Assembly: GCF_002210225.1 (NCBI RefSeq)
Contig: NZ_MWUJ01000002.1
Location: 124,001 to 188,000 of the forward strand
Reading direction: 5' to 3'
Length of the DNA stretch: 64,000 bases
Origin: Geofilum rhodophaeum
Lineage (GTDB): Bacteria > Bacteroidota > Bacteroidia > Bacteroidales > Marinilabiliaceae
In this document: positions 8,440 to 17,358 of the stretch, one piece after another
Layout of the letters: every line of letters begins with the position of its first letter
Numbering within the stretch: position 1 is the first letter of the stretch
Translations under genes and position numbers: made by a program
Notes under the pieces: generated by a model
What the model was told of the DNA's origin: nothing
The model's database searches: none
The model's input: the letters and a program-made list of their open reading frames with translations, nothing else

Positions 8440-9501
8440 TTAATGCTGGAAGCGGCGCGACAAAATGAGGGAGATGATTACGGGAGCACCAACAAAGGCG
8501 GTGACCGAGTTGATGGGCAGGGTGGCGTCCATGCCCGGTAAACGTGCTGCGAGGTTACAGAGCAGGGCCGTGGCTGCACCCAAAAGCAGGGTGGCCGGCA
8601 GAAGGGTTCGATGATCGCCCGTACGCAGGAGAAATTTGCAAAGGTGGGGTACGGCCATTCCAATGAAGGCAATGGGACCGCAGAAAGCGGTTACTACTGC
8701 TGTGAGATAGCCTGCCACCAGCAAGATTATTATACGCGCTTTTGCGGTGTTGAGGCCCAAATTGGCGGCATAGTTTTCGCCCAGAGCCATTAGATTAAGG
8801 GTTTTTCCAAGGGTCAGCAACCCCAGTGAAGGGAGCCCTGCCAGCAGAATGAAGATTACCGCCCTTTGGGGAGATAGGCGGGCAAAGCTTCCCAGTCCCC
8901 AAATGATGTAGCTGTGGAGATCTGTTTCGGAACTGAAAAATTTGAGCATGCTTACCAGCGAACTCGACAAATAGCCCACCATTATTCCTATAATCAGGAT
9001 GCCCAGGGTACCGGGCAGACGCAGGGAAGTTCCTAAGATGAGCAACAAAATGAGTAGCGCTCCTGTGAAGGCCGCAGCAATGACCAACAACTCGCCCCAA
9101 AGTGCAAAATGTCGGAACAGCGTGCTGAGTTGGGGACCTGCCAGCAGAATAACAAAAGCAACGCCCAGACTGGCTCCGGAGGAAATCCCCAGTACCGAGG
9201 GCCCGGCCAGAGGATTTCTGAATAGCGTTTGGAGCATTAAGCCAGCCAGCGCCAAGGACATACCTGCTCCCGTGGCTACAAGCGCTTGTGGGAGTCGGGT
9301 ACGTGTCACGATATTAGCATGTATTTCTCTTTGCCATTCGTCGCCCTCATCGCCCCCAAAAAAGAAGTCCAAAGGAATGTTTACCGAACCCCAAACGAGG
9401 TTGGCCAGGAAGGACAATGCAACCAGGAACAGCAAAAGCAGGAAAAGAAGGTTCTTCTGCGGGAGGATCCGCGTTTTTAGGGGGATAAGCGTAGGGCGCA
9501 T
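8440..9501 (-). CDS. btuC: Cobalamin/corrinoid ABC transporter permease (FecCD family)
   Basis: Read from the ATG at 9501 this is a 353-residue polytopic membrane protein of the FecCD/BtuC family, with about ten hydrophobic segments. Family motifs include RLPQALVATGAGMSLALAGLMLQ, NPLAGPSVLGISSGASLG, LGENYAANLGLN (the cytoplasmic coupling region) and CGPIAFIGMAVPH near the C-terminus. An in-frame start 28 codons upstream lies inside btuF and would add a tail unlike the family, so the ATG at 9501 is preferred. It overlaps the btuF stop as TGATG, a typical coupled arrangement. With btuF and btuD it makes a full inner-membrane importer. Confidence 0.92.
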   Translation of the reverse strand: MRPTLIPLKTRILPQKNLLFLLLLFLVALSFLANLVWGSVNIPLDFFFGGDEGDEWQREIHANIVTRTRLPQALVATGAGMSLALAGLMLQTLFRNPLAGPSVLGISSGASLGVAFVILLAGPQLSTLFRHFALWGELLVIAAAFTGALLILLLILGTSLRLPGTLGILIIGIMVGYLSSSLVSMLKFFSSETDLHSYIIWGLGSFARLSPQRAVIFILLAGLPSLGLLTLGKTLNLMALGENYAANLGLNTAKARIIILLVAGYLTAVVTAFCGPIAFIGMAVPHLCKFLLRTGDHRTLLPATLLLGAATALLCNLAARLPGMDATLPINSVTAFVGAPVIISLILSRRFQH

Positions 9502-10619
9502 CAGTTTATTTTTTGGTAAAAGAAAGGTTGATGATGGGGCAATAATTGGGGATGAAAGTGATGGATGTAATCGGCCAAAATCCAATGGGGCTTAACCGGT
9601 CCCAACTCGTAGTAGGGCCGGTCGTGGATGTTGCAGTAAATGATTTGTCCATTTTTAAAGGCGTCAAAAAGTGGGTAACGGTGGTCTTCTGCGGCAAATT
9701 GGCTGAGGCTGTAGTTGCCGGGTACGTTGGAATAGATGCGCCAGAAATCGGCCCGGGCAGCCCGCTGGTACACTTGTTCAAAGTCGACCCTCAAGGCGCC
9801 GCGTTCCAGGTTGTCGGCAAAAAGGTAGGAGGCTCCGGCATCGGCAAAATAGTGGGCGTAAAAACTCTTTCCGCCCGGCACATACCAAACATTTCCTTTT
9901 AATCGACCCGAGAAGATGGTGGGACGCTGGTCGATGGAAGCCGTAAGTTTTTTCAGTTGCAGGTAGGCTTTCTCAGTTTGGGCAAAAAGGCTGTCGGACC
10001 GGTGCACTTCAGATACAAAGCGACCGAATAAGCGCAGCCATTCTGCTCTGGCCAGTGGAGTTTCTTCGTAATAGGCAGGCACGGGTACCAGCGGAAGTCC
10101 CAGATGCTGCAAGGCTTCGTAACCGCCTGTTTTATAGGGAGACACGAAAACCACGTCGGGTCTTAAGGCCATCAGCAATTCTCCGTTGAAATGACCCTCC
10201 TTGCCAACTTGAAGGATTTCACCATTCAGAATACGGGCCCTGATGGTGCTGTCGTTCAGGTGACGAAAGCTGTTAACGCCTACAATTTTATCGCGGGCAT
10301 TTAGTTCCAGGAAGTACCCCATGTAGGTGCTTGAAAGGCACACGATTCGCTTTAAGGGCAGCTCTAATGCCGTGGTGCCATCGGGGGCCTTGGCCCCAGG
10401 CTCCATCAATGCCACTCTGGCAAGGACCTGGGTTGAGTCGGCCGGTTCCATCAGGTAAATGAGCGTTCCTCCGGCTATGGCCTCTATTCGGAATCCACTT
10501 GCATATTTTATCTCAGTTTGCCCAAGGGACTGCTGTGGTGACCTTGCCGGAGACGAACAGGCGTTCAGGAGGACCAGGATCAGCCCGGCCAAAAGGCGGT
10601 TGTTTCCTTTTGTTTTCAT
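9501..10619 (-). CDS. btuF: Corrinoid-binding periplasmic lipoprotein of the ABC importer
   Basis: A 372-residue substrate-binding protein. The N-terminus is a lipoprotein signal ending in LLNAC (Cys21), so the protein is anchored rather than free. The mature part has the two-lobed type III fold pattern of BtuF/FepB proteins: LKRIVCLSSTYMGYFLEL, NGELLMALRPDVVFVSPY, a long helix-linker region and a C-terminal lobe with GKSFYAHYFADAG. It would hand corrinoid from the outer-membrane receptor to BtuC-BtuD. It starts 12 bp after btuB ends and its TGA overlaps the btuC ATG. Ligand identity is inferred from location behind a cobalamin riboswitch. Confidence 0.88.
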   Translation of the reverse strand: MKTKGNNRLLAGLILVLLNACSSPARSPQQSLGQTEIKYASGFRIEAIAGGTLIYLMEPADSTQVLARVALMEPGAKAPDGTTALELPLKRIVCLSSTYMGYFLELNARDKIVGVNSFRHLNDSTIRARILNGEILQVGKEGHFNGELLMALRPDVVFVSPYKTGGYEALQHLGLPLVPVPAYYEETPLARAEWLRLFGRFVSEVHRSDSLFAQTEKAYLQLKKLTASIDQRPTIFSGRLKGNVWYVPGGKSFYAHYFADAGASYLFADNLERGALRVDFEQVYQRAARADFWRIYSNVPGNYSLSQFAAEDHRYPLFDAFKNGQIIYCNIHDRPYYELGPVKPHWILADYIHHFHPQLLPHHQPFFYQKIN

Positions 10620-10631
10620 GACAGTGGGGAT

Positions 10632-12638
10632 TCAGCGATTGAAAGCAATTTGAAGACTCAGTTGAAGGCGGCGCCCCGGATCGATGTTTGCGTAGTTGCT
10701 TCCGAAGGGGCTGTTGTCGGTTTGGTCAAAGAGGTTGCGAATGCCCACGCCCAGGGTCAGGGGCAGTTTGGGATGTTTTTTGAAGGTATGCAGACTGTTT
10801 AAGTCCCATTGCTGATAAGCTTTGCTGTTGCCATCTGCAAAATATTTTTCTCCTTCGTAGCGTCCGTTGAGCGAGAGTCGAAGTACGTAGCTTTGCCAGG
10901 TGCGGTTCCAGCCCAGGCGACAGGTGGCTGCATGTTCGCTGATTTTCGGTAGGGGTAAGTAGGGGGCTCCAGCTTCGCTGCGACCGCGGGCATGGGTATA
11001 GCTGTAGGCCAGCGACAATTGGAAGTCTTGTGCAGGACGCCATTCCGTCATGGCCTCCACTCCGCGGGTGTAGGTTTCACCCAGGTTTTGGTAGCGCTTT
11101 TTGTTGCGGATGCCTTGCTGATACTCACTTTCGGTGATGACTTCATCCAGAAGCTGGAGCTCAATCATTTTGCGTATGTCGTTGTAAAACCCGCTCAAGA
11201 CCAGGGAGAAGTTGGTTTTAACGTACTCGGCAGAGAGACTGGTGTACATTCCGGTTTCAGGCTCCAGCTCGGTGTTCCCGTAGGTTTGTAACCCCCGTGA
11301 CGATAAGGCAGAATAGTAGAGTTGAAGCAGCGTGGGCGTTTTGTAACCTGCGCTCACATTGGCTCTGAAGCGAAAGGGCCCCGGTTTGTATTGAAGCGCC
11401 ACCTTAGGCGCACTGTGGTGACCGTAGTCTTCGTGAAAAGAGTGTCTGAATCCCACCACCAGGTCCAGCTGCGGCAATGCAGCCCATTCTTCCTGGATCC
11501 ATAAGCCCAATTCTTGTTTTTGTACCTTCCCGGTTCGCTGCACCCCGGTCTTAGGTAAATTGGGGCTCTCCATGTGATGGCCCTGCCACTCAGCCCCAAT
11601 AATCAGTTGCTGCATTTCGCCGGGAAAAAGCTGGGCAACCAGGCGCAGCTGGTTGAGTCTTTGAAGTTTTGATAAATCTTCCTCTCCTTGTTTAAATCCG
11701 TCGGTCTCCTGGGTAAACACTTTGGTATAGCTGAAGGTCTGGCTGGTGGTTTCCAGTTTTAGCTTTTGTTGTCTGGCTAGTTGCCAATTCAGGGCGGCCT
11801 CCCATTGGTGATCATCAAAACGGTAATCGTTGCTGTAATGGGCGGTGGGTCGAAACAGTTCTCTTTTGTACAAAGCTCCACCCACTTGCACTTCCAAATT
11901 TTTGTAGTTATAGACCAGATGCTGATCCAGACGGAAATCTTTCTGGGGGTGCATAGCCATTTTTTTAGTGGGCACCTTTTCTTCTTTCCCCAGTTCCCAG
12001 GGACTCAACTGCCAACCGTCGGTGGTTTTGAAGACAAAACCGGTACGGCTGCTGAATCCCTCTTGCTGCCATTGTACCGATGTGCTGCTGCTGCGTGTCC
12101 CGAATGCAGAAATTCGGTTCACCGAACTTCCTTGCAAAGGGTTGATCAGCTGGCTGCGTGTAATGATGTTGATCACTCCTCCCATAGCATCGGATCCATA
12201 AAGGGCAGCTGCCGCACCCTTAACTATTTCAATTCGTTCTACCTGGTCCATATCGATGCGACTCAGGTCGACGCTTCCTGAAAAATCGCCAATTACCCTT
12301 CTTCCGTTGAGCAAAATAAGGATGTAGTCGTTCGATAGTCCATTCATGCTGAGGTTGTTGCCCATTACATTGGGTTGGGTGCTGAAGGAGGGGCTCAACA
12401 TACTTAAGGCATCTTCGAGAGAGGCGACTTGCAGCGTTTCTATTTTTTGCCGGGTCAACACTTCGGTTTGTATAGGACTTTCGCTCAGGGCATGAGGCGT
12501 TGAGGTTCCCGTAATAACGACTTCGTTCAGCTCGTGATTGATGAGACCAGCAGGAGGATTGGGTCCGATATTCTGGGCTTGACTTTTGTTTGCAATGGCG
12601 CACAGCAAGGCCAGTGCAAGCATTTTGAATGTTTGCAT
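10632..12638 (-). CDS. btuB: TonB-dependent outer-membrane receptor for corrinoids, BtuB-like
   Basis: A 668-residue exported outer-membrane receptor. A signal peptide ends around SQAQ, and the TonB-box-like stretch LNEVVITGTS follows. The plug domain shows EDALSMLSPSF, SNDYILILLNGRRV and IEIVKGAAAALYGSDAMGGVINIITR. The remaining 500 or so residues alternate as beta strands and end in the aromatic-containing QLSLQIAFNR, as expected for a 22-strand barrel. It is shorter and lacks the N-terminal carboxypeptidase-like domain of the SusC protein in this window. Its place between cbiK and btuF, behind the cobalamin riboswitch, argues strongly for corrinoid uptake. The start ATG is at 12638, 53 bp downstream of the cbiK stop. 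Confidence 0.9.
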   Translation of the reverse strand: MQTFKMLALALLCAIANKSQAQNIGPNPPAGLINHELNEVVITGTSTPHALSESPIQTEVLTRQKIETLQVASLEDALSMLSPSFSTQPNVMGNNLSMNGLSNDYILILLNGRRVIGDFSGSVDLSRIDMDQVERIEIVKGAAAALYGSDAMGGVINIITRSQLINPLQGSSVNRISAFGTRSSSTSVQWQQEGFSSRTGFVFKTTDGWQLSPWELGKEEKVPTKKMAMHPQKDFRLDQHLVYNYKNLEVQVGGALYKRELFRPTAHYSNDYRFDDHQWEAALNWQLARQQKLKLETTSQTFSYTKVFTQETDGFKQGEEDLSKLQRLNQLRLVAQLFPGEMQQLIIGAEWQGHHMESPNLPKTGVQRTGKVQKQELGLWIQEEWAALPQLDLVVGFRHSFHEDYGHHSAPKVALQYKPGPFRFRANVSAGYKTPTLLQLYYSALSSRGLQTYGNTELEPETGMYTSLSAEYVKTNFSLVLSGFYNDIRKMIELQLLDEVITESEYQQGIRNKKRYQNLGETYTRGVEAMTEWRPAQDFQLSLAYSYTHARGRSEAGAPYLPLPKISEHAATCRLGWNRTWQSYVLRLSLNGRYEGEKYFADGNSKAYQQWDLNSLHTFKKHPKLPLTLGVGIRNLFDQTDNSPFGSNYANIDPGRRLQLSLQIAFNR

Positions 12639-12691
12639 AAGTAGGTTTAGTAAGTGATTGTCAGATGATTATTTGTAAGCCTTGGTGCTGT

Positions 12692-13600
12692 TTAAGGAGC
12701 GCTGGCCTCAGCAGTTTTCGCTTTTTTTATCCAACGGTCTACGATTTCCGGTATGGCTCCCAGCGGAAGGGGGTGAATTTTTACCGTATAACCTTCTGCT
12801 TCGAGACGGGACTTCCAGCTGTCCGATTCCGATCCGGCCATATCGCGCACCACGTGGTCGCCCGCTACGGTCAGCAAGGGCATCACCCAAACGGTTTTAC
12901 ATCCTTTGTCGCTTAAAATTCGAATGGCTCGCTCCAAATCAGGAAAGGCCTCCAGGGTCCCTAAAAGCATTAAGGGGTCTTCTTCCTGCAGGTAGAGTTG
13001 GAGTCCGGCATAACTGATATTGGCACCGTGGCCCGTACCATGGCCCATCATTAACCAGGCCTCTTCCGGCTGACGATGGTTTAGGCTGTAACGGGTAAGA
13101 ATACGGGCAAGCTCCCGGTAATCTTCGTCCGAAGCAAGCAGAGGCCGGCCCAGGTGAATCCTCTGCAGCCCCTTTGGTAGGCCTTCCAAGGCTCGCACAG
13201 TCTTTATCAGGTCATGGTATTCGTGCCCCCCGATTACATGCAAGGACTGCATGCTCACCTCCTGGTAACCTTCGTCAGCCAGGCGGGCCAGCGCACTTGC
13301 CGGAGAATCGATATGGCGTCCCTGGCTGCGCCATTTTTTGCGGACAAAGGCTGCTGTAAAGGCCCACCGGATATCGTAATCGGGAAAGGCCTCCGCAAAA
13401 CGTTTTTCGATGCTTTCATAGGTGGCCCAGGCTTCGGGAATGCTTGTTCCGAAAGCGGTCAATATCAGGGCTTTTCGAGGTGTTTGTGCAGGTGTTTTCA
13501 TGGTACAGAGAATTGGCAGCAGCAAAAAGAACAACAAATAAAACCGAAAGCGGTTGCCGATGGATGGCCATTGAGCTCTTGTTTCTTCGGGTTCAGGCAT
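12692..13600 (-). CDS. cbiK: Sirohydrochlorin cobaltochelatase CbiK, possibly exported
   Basis: This 302-residue protein belongs to the CbiK class II chelatases, which insert cobalt into sirohydrochlorin at the start of the anaerobic pathway. Both metal-binding regions are present: the N-terminal ALILTAFGTSIPEA fold, SLHVIGGHEYHDL, the active-site His in MMGHGTGH, and LLTVAGDHVVRDM near the C-terminus. Read from the ATG at 13600, the first 39 residues contain a basic segment (NRFRF) and about 14 hydrophobic residues ending near CTMKTPAQ, resembling a signal peptide. A later ATG at 13501 would give a 269-residue cytoplasmic enzyme starting MKTPAQTPRK. It is the first gene after the riboswitch. 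Function is secure, location is not. Confidence 0.9.
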   Translation of the reverse strand: MPEPEETRAQWPSIGNRFRFYLLFFLLLPILCTMKTPAQTPRKALILTAFGTSIPEAWATYESIEKRFAEAFPDYDIRWAFTAAFVRKKWRSQGRHIDSPASALARLADEGYQEVSMQSLHVIGGHEYHDLIKTVRALEGLPKGLQRIHLGRPLLASDEDYRELARILTRYSLNHRQPEEAWLMMGHGTGHGANISYAGLQLYLQEEDPLMLLGTLEAFPDLERAIRILSDKGCKTVWVMPLLTVAGDHVVRDMAGSESDSWKSRLEAEGYTVKIHPLPLGAIPEIVDRWIKKAKTAEASAP

Positions 13601-13757
13601 GACAAAGTGTTTAAAGTTAACAATTTAAAGCCACGATTCCCTGCTGCCTATATATGGGCGCCCATGAAAAAATGTACAGAATAAAGGGGTGATGTCACCA
13701 GTTTGTCCTGAACATCTGCTTCTAATCCCGGAAGCAAAGAAATTCGTGTAAAGCTAT

Positions 13758-13952
13758 AAAGGCAGGTCTTCTGACTTTTCCGATTTTCAGCTGCCTTCCC
13801 ACATTCGCCTTTAAAAAGGCTTACTGCAGTGGCATGAAGAGCTGAAAGCATTTCTGTCGAACGACAGACGGAATTACAGCAGCGGGTACTGTTGCCGATT
13901 TTCACGGCATTCCCTTACAATCCCCCTTCGAACAAGAAGGATTTACCAATAG
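13758..13952 (-). promoter_or_regulatory. Cobalamin (AdoCbl) riboswitch in the leader of the cobalamin operon
   Basis: Read on the minus strand, the leader contains the conserved core GCCACTGCAGTAAGCC (13818-13833) and the 3' B12 box AGTCAGAAGACCTGCCT (13760-13776), both diagnostic of the cobalamin riboswitch. Upstream arms include the GGGAATGCCGTGAAAATCGGC and GTACCCGCTGCTGTAATTCC regions (13861-13915). It ends 158 bases before the cbiK ATG and should lower expression of the whole uptake and synthesis operon when adenosylcobalamin is plentiful. No poly-U terminator follows at once, so control may act on translation. The rest of the 13601-14082 gap holds the operon promoter and the leader of polA; I see no other gene in it. 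Confidence 0.95.
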
Positions 13953-13958
13953 CTGGGG

Positions 13959-13991
13959 CAAATATAGAGCAAACTTTTTGTTTGTTCCAAA
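13959..13991 (-). promoter_or_regulatory. Promoter of the cobalamin operon (TTTG-N21-TATATTTG)
   Basis: On the minus strand TTTG (13988-13991) is followed after 21 bases by TATATTTG (13959-13966), an exact match to the Bacteroidetes -33/-7 consensus TTG and TAnnTTTG. Transcription would begin near 13952, just before the first stem of the riboswitch. Confidence 0.75.
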
Positions 13992-14082
13992 TCCTTTTGA
14001 AGATTTTTATTTTGTGTAGTACAGGGGTGGTTATGGCTATTTGCCTTTGAATGTGTAAATTTAGCAGCTAAACTATTTTGTA

Positions 14083-16860
14083 ATGGCTGAAGACAGAAAA
14101 ACACTTTTTTTACTTGATGCTTATGCCTTGATATTCAGGGCTTATTATGCCTTTATCCGGGCGCCAAGGATCAATTCGCGGGGACAGAATACCTCTGCCG
14201 CCTATGGTTTTACCAATACCCTGCTCGACATACTTAATAATCAGAATCCCAGTCACCTGGCTGTGGTTATAGACTATGCCGGTCCCACCTTTCGCAATGA
14301 ACTCTACAAGGAGTACAAGGCCAATCGGGAAGCTACACCGGAAGACATCAAAGCAGCCGTTCCCTATATCCGGCAGATACTGTCGGCCATGAATATTCCT
14401 TTGCTTGAAATTCCCGGTTTTGAAGCCGATGACGTCATCGGTACCCTGGCCACAAAGGCCAGTGGCACCGGCTACGATACCTATATGGTTACTCCCGATA
14501 AGGATTATGCACAGCTTGTTGCAGAGGATGTTAAAATGTACAAGCCCAAATCTCGCGGCAATGATGTAGAAATTTTGGGTCCCGAGGAGGTAAAGGAGAA
14601 CTTCAGGGTACAGCAGCCCATAAACGTGATTGATGTATTGGCGCTCTGGGGCGATACGGCCGACAACATACCGGGTTGCCCCGGTATTGGAGAAAAGCGC
14701 TCCAAGGATCTGATTGAGAAATATGGCGACATCGATGGCGTATATGCCCATATTGATGAGCTCAGTGGCAAACAAAAGCAGAATTTGTTGGACTTTCGTG
14801 AGCAGGTAGAGTTGGCCCGGAAACTGGTCACCATTGTTACCGATGTGCCGGTAGAGGCAGAAATTGCCGATTTTGAACGAAAGGCGCCCGATCTGGATGC
14901 CCTTAAGAAAGTGCTCGACGAGTTGGAGTTTCGGAGTCTGTGGGAACGCATCGGTGGCGGCAAAGCAGCTCCCGCCAAAAGCAACCCGGCGCAGGGGTCT
15001 TTGTTTTCGGAGGAGCAACTGCCCCAGGCTGCCGTTGCAGAAACACTTAAAACTATAGATGAAGTAAAGCACAATTATTATCTGGTCGACAATGAAATGG
15101 CCTTGGAGTCCCTAGCTGTGGAGCTGGGTATGCAGGAGGCCTTTTGCTTCGATACAGAGACCACTGGTTTGGATGTGCGCGACAGCGCTCTCGTCGGCAT
15201 CGCTTTTTCGTGGAAGGCGCACGAGGCCTATTATGTCCCACTGTCCGCCCAACGCGAAGAGGCGGCGAAAGTCCTTGCCGTATTGCAACCTGTTTTGGAA
15301 GAAGAGGGAATACAGAAAATCGGGCAAAACTTAAAGTTTGATGCCCTTATGCTGCGCAGCTACGGCATTAAACTGGCCGGTCCCTTTTTCGACACCATGG
15401 TTGCGCACCATCTGGTGCAGCCCGGGCAAAGACACAATATGGACCATCTTTCCGAGATTTACCTCGGTTACAAACCCGTTTCCATCGAAAGTCTGATAGG
15501 TGCCAAGGGTAAGAAGCAGGGCAGTATGCGCGATGTACCCTTAGCGCAGGTGAAAGAATATGCCGGAGAAGATGCCGATTTGACCTTTCAGCTGCGGAAC
15601 TTCTTACAAAAGGCCCTGGAAGAGGAGCAGCTTACTTCCTTTTTTACAGAAGTAGAAATGCCTTTACTTCAAGTTTTAATTGAGATGGAGGCGGTGGGCG
15701 TGAAGATCGATGTCCCGGCTCTTCAGGAATCGGGTAAAGTTCTGGAAGAAAGGTTGACGGCGCTCGAAAAAGAAATCATCAGCATGGCCGGTCGCGATTT
15801 TAATGTAAACAGTCCCCGTCAGGTTGGAGAAGTCTTGTTCGAAGATTTAAAGATCGATGCCAAAGCAGGTAAGACAAAGACCGGACAATTCAGCACCAAT
15901 GAAGAGACCTTGCAAAAGTTGCGCGATAAGCATCCCATTATTGGAAAGATTTTGGAACAAAGAGGGTTGAAGAAACTCTTGTCGACCTATATTGAAGCCT
16001 TGCCCAAGCTGGTCGATCCTCAAAGCAGTCGCCTGCATACCAGTTACAATCAGGCGCAGGTGGTTACGGGTCGACTCAGCAGCAGCAATCCCAATTTGCA
16101 GAACATTCCTATTCGCGATGAGGAGGGGCGGGAGATTCGTAAGGCTTTTACGGCCACCGATGCAGAGCATGTGTTTTTGAGTGCCGACTACTCGCAGGTG
16201 GAGCTGCGGTTGATGGCACATTTGAGCGAGGACGAAGGTATGTTGGCGGCCTTTAACAGGGGGGAGGACATCCATGCCGCTACCGCTGCACGCATTTTTA
16301 AGTTGCCTCTCGAGGAGGTCACCAGCGATATGCGACGTAAGGCCAAGACCGCAAATTTTGGCATTATCTATGGCATTTCGGCCTTCGGCTTATCGGAGCG
16401 ACTCAATATTCCGCGGAGTGAGTCTAAGGCCATAATCGACGGCTATTTCGAAAGTTTTCCGGGGGTGAAACGTTATATGGAGGAGAGTGTGCGACTGGCT
16501 CGTGAAAACGGCTACGTGCGTACGCTTTTCGGACGTAAACGCCATTTGCCCGACATCAACTCCCGCAATGCGGTGGTTCGTGGTATGGCCGAACGCAACG
16601 CCATCAATGCACCCATACAGGGAACGGCTGCCGACATCATTAAAATGGCCATGGTCGCCATTCAAAATAAACTTAAGTCCGGCAACTTTGGCGCTCGTAT
16701 GATTTTGCAGGTGCATGATGAACTCAACTTTGACGTGCCCCGCAAAGAATTGGAGGCGCTTAGGGGCCTGGTGAAAGAAGCCATGGAGCAAGCTTGCAGC
16801 TTGAAGGTGCCCCTGGTGGTGGATATGGGTGAGGGCAGCTCTTGGTTGGAGGCGCATTAA
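14083..16860 (+). CDS. polA: DNA polymerase I
   Basis: A full-length 925-residue polymerase I with all three domains. Residues 1 to about 290 form the 5'-3' exonuclease (FLLDAYALIFRAYYAF, PGFEADDVIGTLA, GDTADNIPGCPGIGEK). The 3'-5' proofreading domain starts near 340 and retains the acidic motif FDTETTGLD near 357, so it is probably active. The polymerase domain holds motif A DYSQVELRLMAHLS near 702, motif B RRKAKTANFGIIYGIS and motif C LQVHDEL near 877. It acts in repair and Okazaki fragment processing. The gene is divergent from the cobalamin operon and the ATG at 14083 gives the conserved N-terminus. A DUF456 gene follows 21 bp after the stop. Confidence 0.98.
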   Translation: MAEDRKTLFLLDAYALIFRAYYAFIRAPRINSRGQNTSAAYGFTNTLLDILNNQNPSHLAVVIDYAGPTFRNELYKEYKANREATPEDIKAAVPYIRQILSAMNIPLLEIPGFEADDVIGTLATKASGTGYDTYMVTPDKDYAQLVAEDVKMYKPKSRGNDVEILGPEEVKENFRVQQPINVIDVLALWGDTADNIPGCPGIGEKRSKDLIEKYGDIDGVYAHIDELSGKQKQNLLDFREQVELARKLVTIVTDVPVEAEIADFERKAPDLDALKKVLDELEFRSLWERIGGGKAAPAKSNPAQGSLFSEEQLPQAAVAETLKTIDEVKHNYYLVDNEMALESLAVELGMQEAFCFDTETTGLDVRDSALVGIAFSWKAHEAYYVPLSAQREEAAKVLAVLQPVLEEEGIQKIGQNLKFDALMLRSYGIKLAGPFFDTMVAHHLVQPGQRHNMDHLSEIYLGYKPVSIESLIGAKGKKQGSMRDVPLAQVKEYAGEDADLTFQLRNFLQKALEEEQLTSFFTEVEMPLLQVLIEMEAVGVKIDVPALQESGKVLEERLTALEKEIISMAGRDFNVNSPRQVGEVLFEDLKIDAKAGKTKTGQFSTNEETLQKLRDKHPIIGKILEQRGLKKLLSTYIEALPKLVDPQSSRLHTSYNQAQVVTGRLSSSNPNLQNIPIRDEEGREIRKAFTATDAEHVFLSADYSQVELRLMAHLSEDEGMLAAFNRGEDIHAATAARIFKLPLEEVTSDMRRKAKTANFGIIYGISAFGLSERLNIPRSESKAIIDGYFESFPGVKRYMEESVRLARENGYVRTLFGRKRHLPDINSRNAVVRGMAERNAINAPIQGTAADIIKMAMVAIQNKLKSGNFGARMILQVHDELNFDVPRKELEALRGLVKEAMEQACSLKVPLVVDMGEGSSWLEAH

Positions 16861-16881
16861 AAGAACCCAAACACAAATGCT

Positions 16882-17358
16882 ATGGATCTTGTATTGCTTA
16901 TTTTGGGGATTTTATTTTTGATGGCCGGCTGGGTCGGTTGTGTGCTGCCCGTGTTGCCCGGTCCCCCGCTGGGCTATGTAGCCCTGTTGTTTTTGCATTG
17001 GAGCCGCTGGGGCGATTTCAGTCCTTCTTTTTTACTGTGGTCTGCAGTGGCTGCTGTGGTTGTTACGCTGCTCGATTATGTGGTGCCCATTTGGGGCACC
17101 AAACGCTTTGGCGGCAGCAAGGCCGGAGTTTGGGGGGCCACTTTAGGTTTGCTGGTGGGTTTGTTTTTTGGTCTGCCCGGTATTATCCTGGGTCCTTTCC
17201 TGGGTGCCTATCTGGGCGAAGTGCTGAACAGCAGCGATTCCAATCATGCCTTCAAGGCGGCCTTCGGCTCCTTTGTGGGACTGCTTACCGGGGTTTTGTT
17301 GAAATTGGTGGTAACTGGGGTATTTACCTGGTACTTTTTCGTGGAATGGCTGTTTTAA
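16882..17358 (+). CDS. DUF456 family integral membrane protein
   Basis: A 158-residue, strongly hydrophobic protein with four to five membrane segments. The N-terminal GWVGCVLPVLPGPPLGYVALL, the central VVPIWGTKRFGGSKAGVWGATLG and the GIILGPFLGAYLGE segment are typical of DUF456, a family of glycine-rich small membrane proteins without established function. It begins 21 bp after polA and is probably co-transcribed with it. An overlapping frame (16842-17414) covers the same stretch but gives a Cys- and Arg-rich sequence with no family resemblance. Transcription ends at the hairpin at 17430-17461. Confidence 0.88.
   Translation: MDLVLLILGILFLMAGWVGCVLPVLPGPPLGYVALLFLHWSRWGDFSPSFLLWSAVAAVVVTLLDYVVPIWGTKRFGGSKAGVWGATLGLLVGLFFGLPGIILGPFLGAYLGEVLNSSDSNHAFKAAFGSFVGLLTGVLLKLVVTGVFTWYFFVEWLF

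Noticed and set aside
14110-15072. A 320-codon open frame antisense to polA
   Set aside because: It is fully inside the conserved exonuclease region of polA, has a composition of random reading and no domain; it is a shadow of the real gene.
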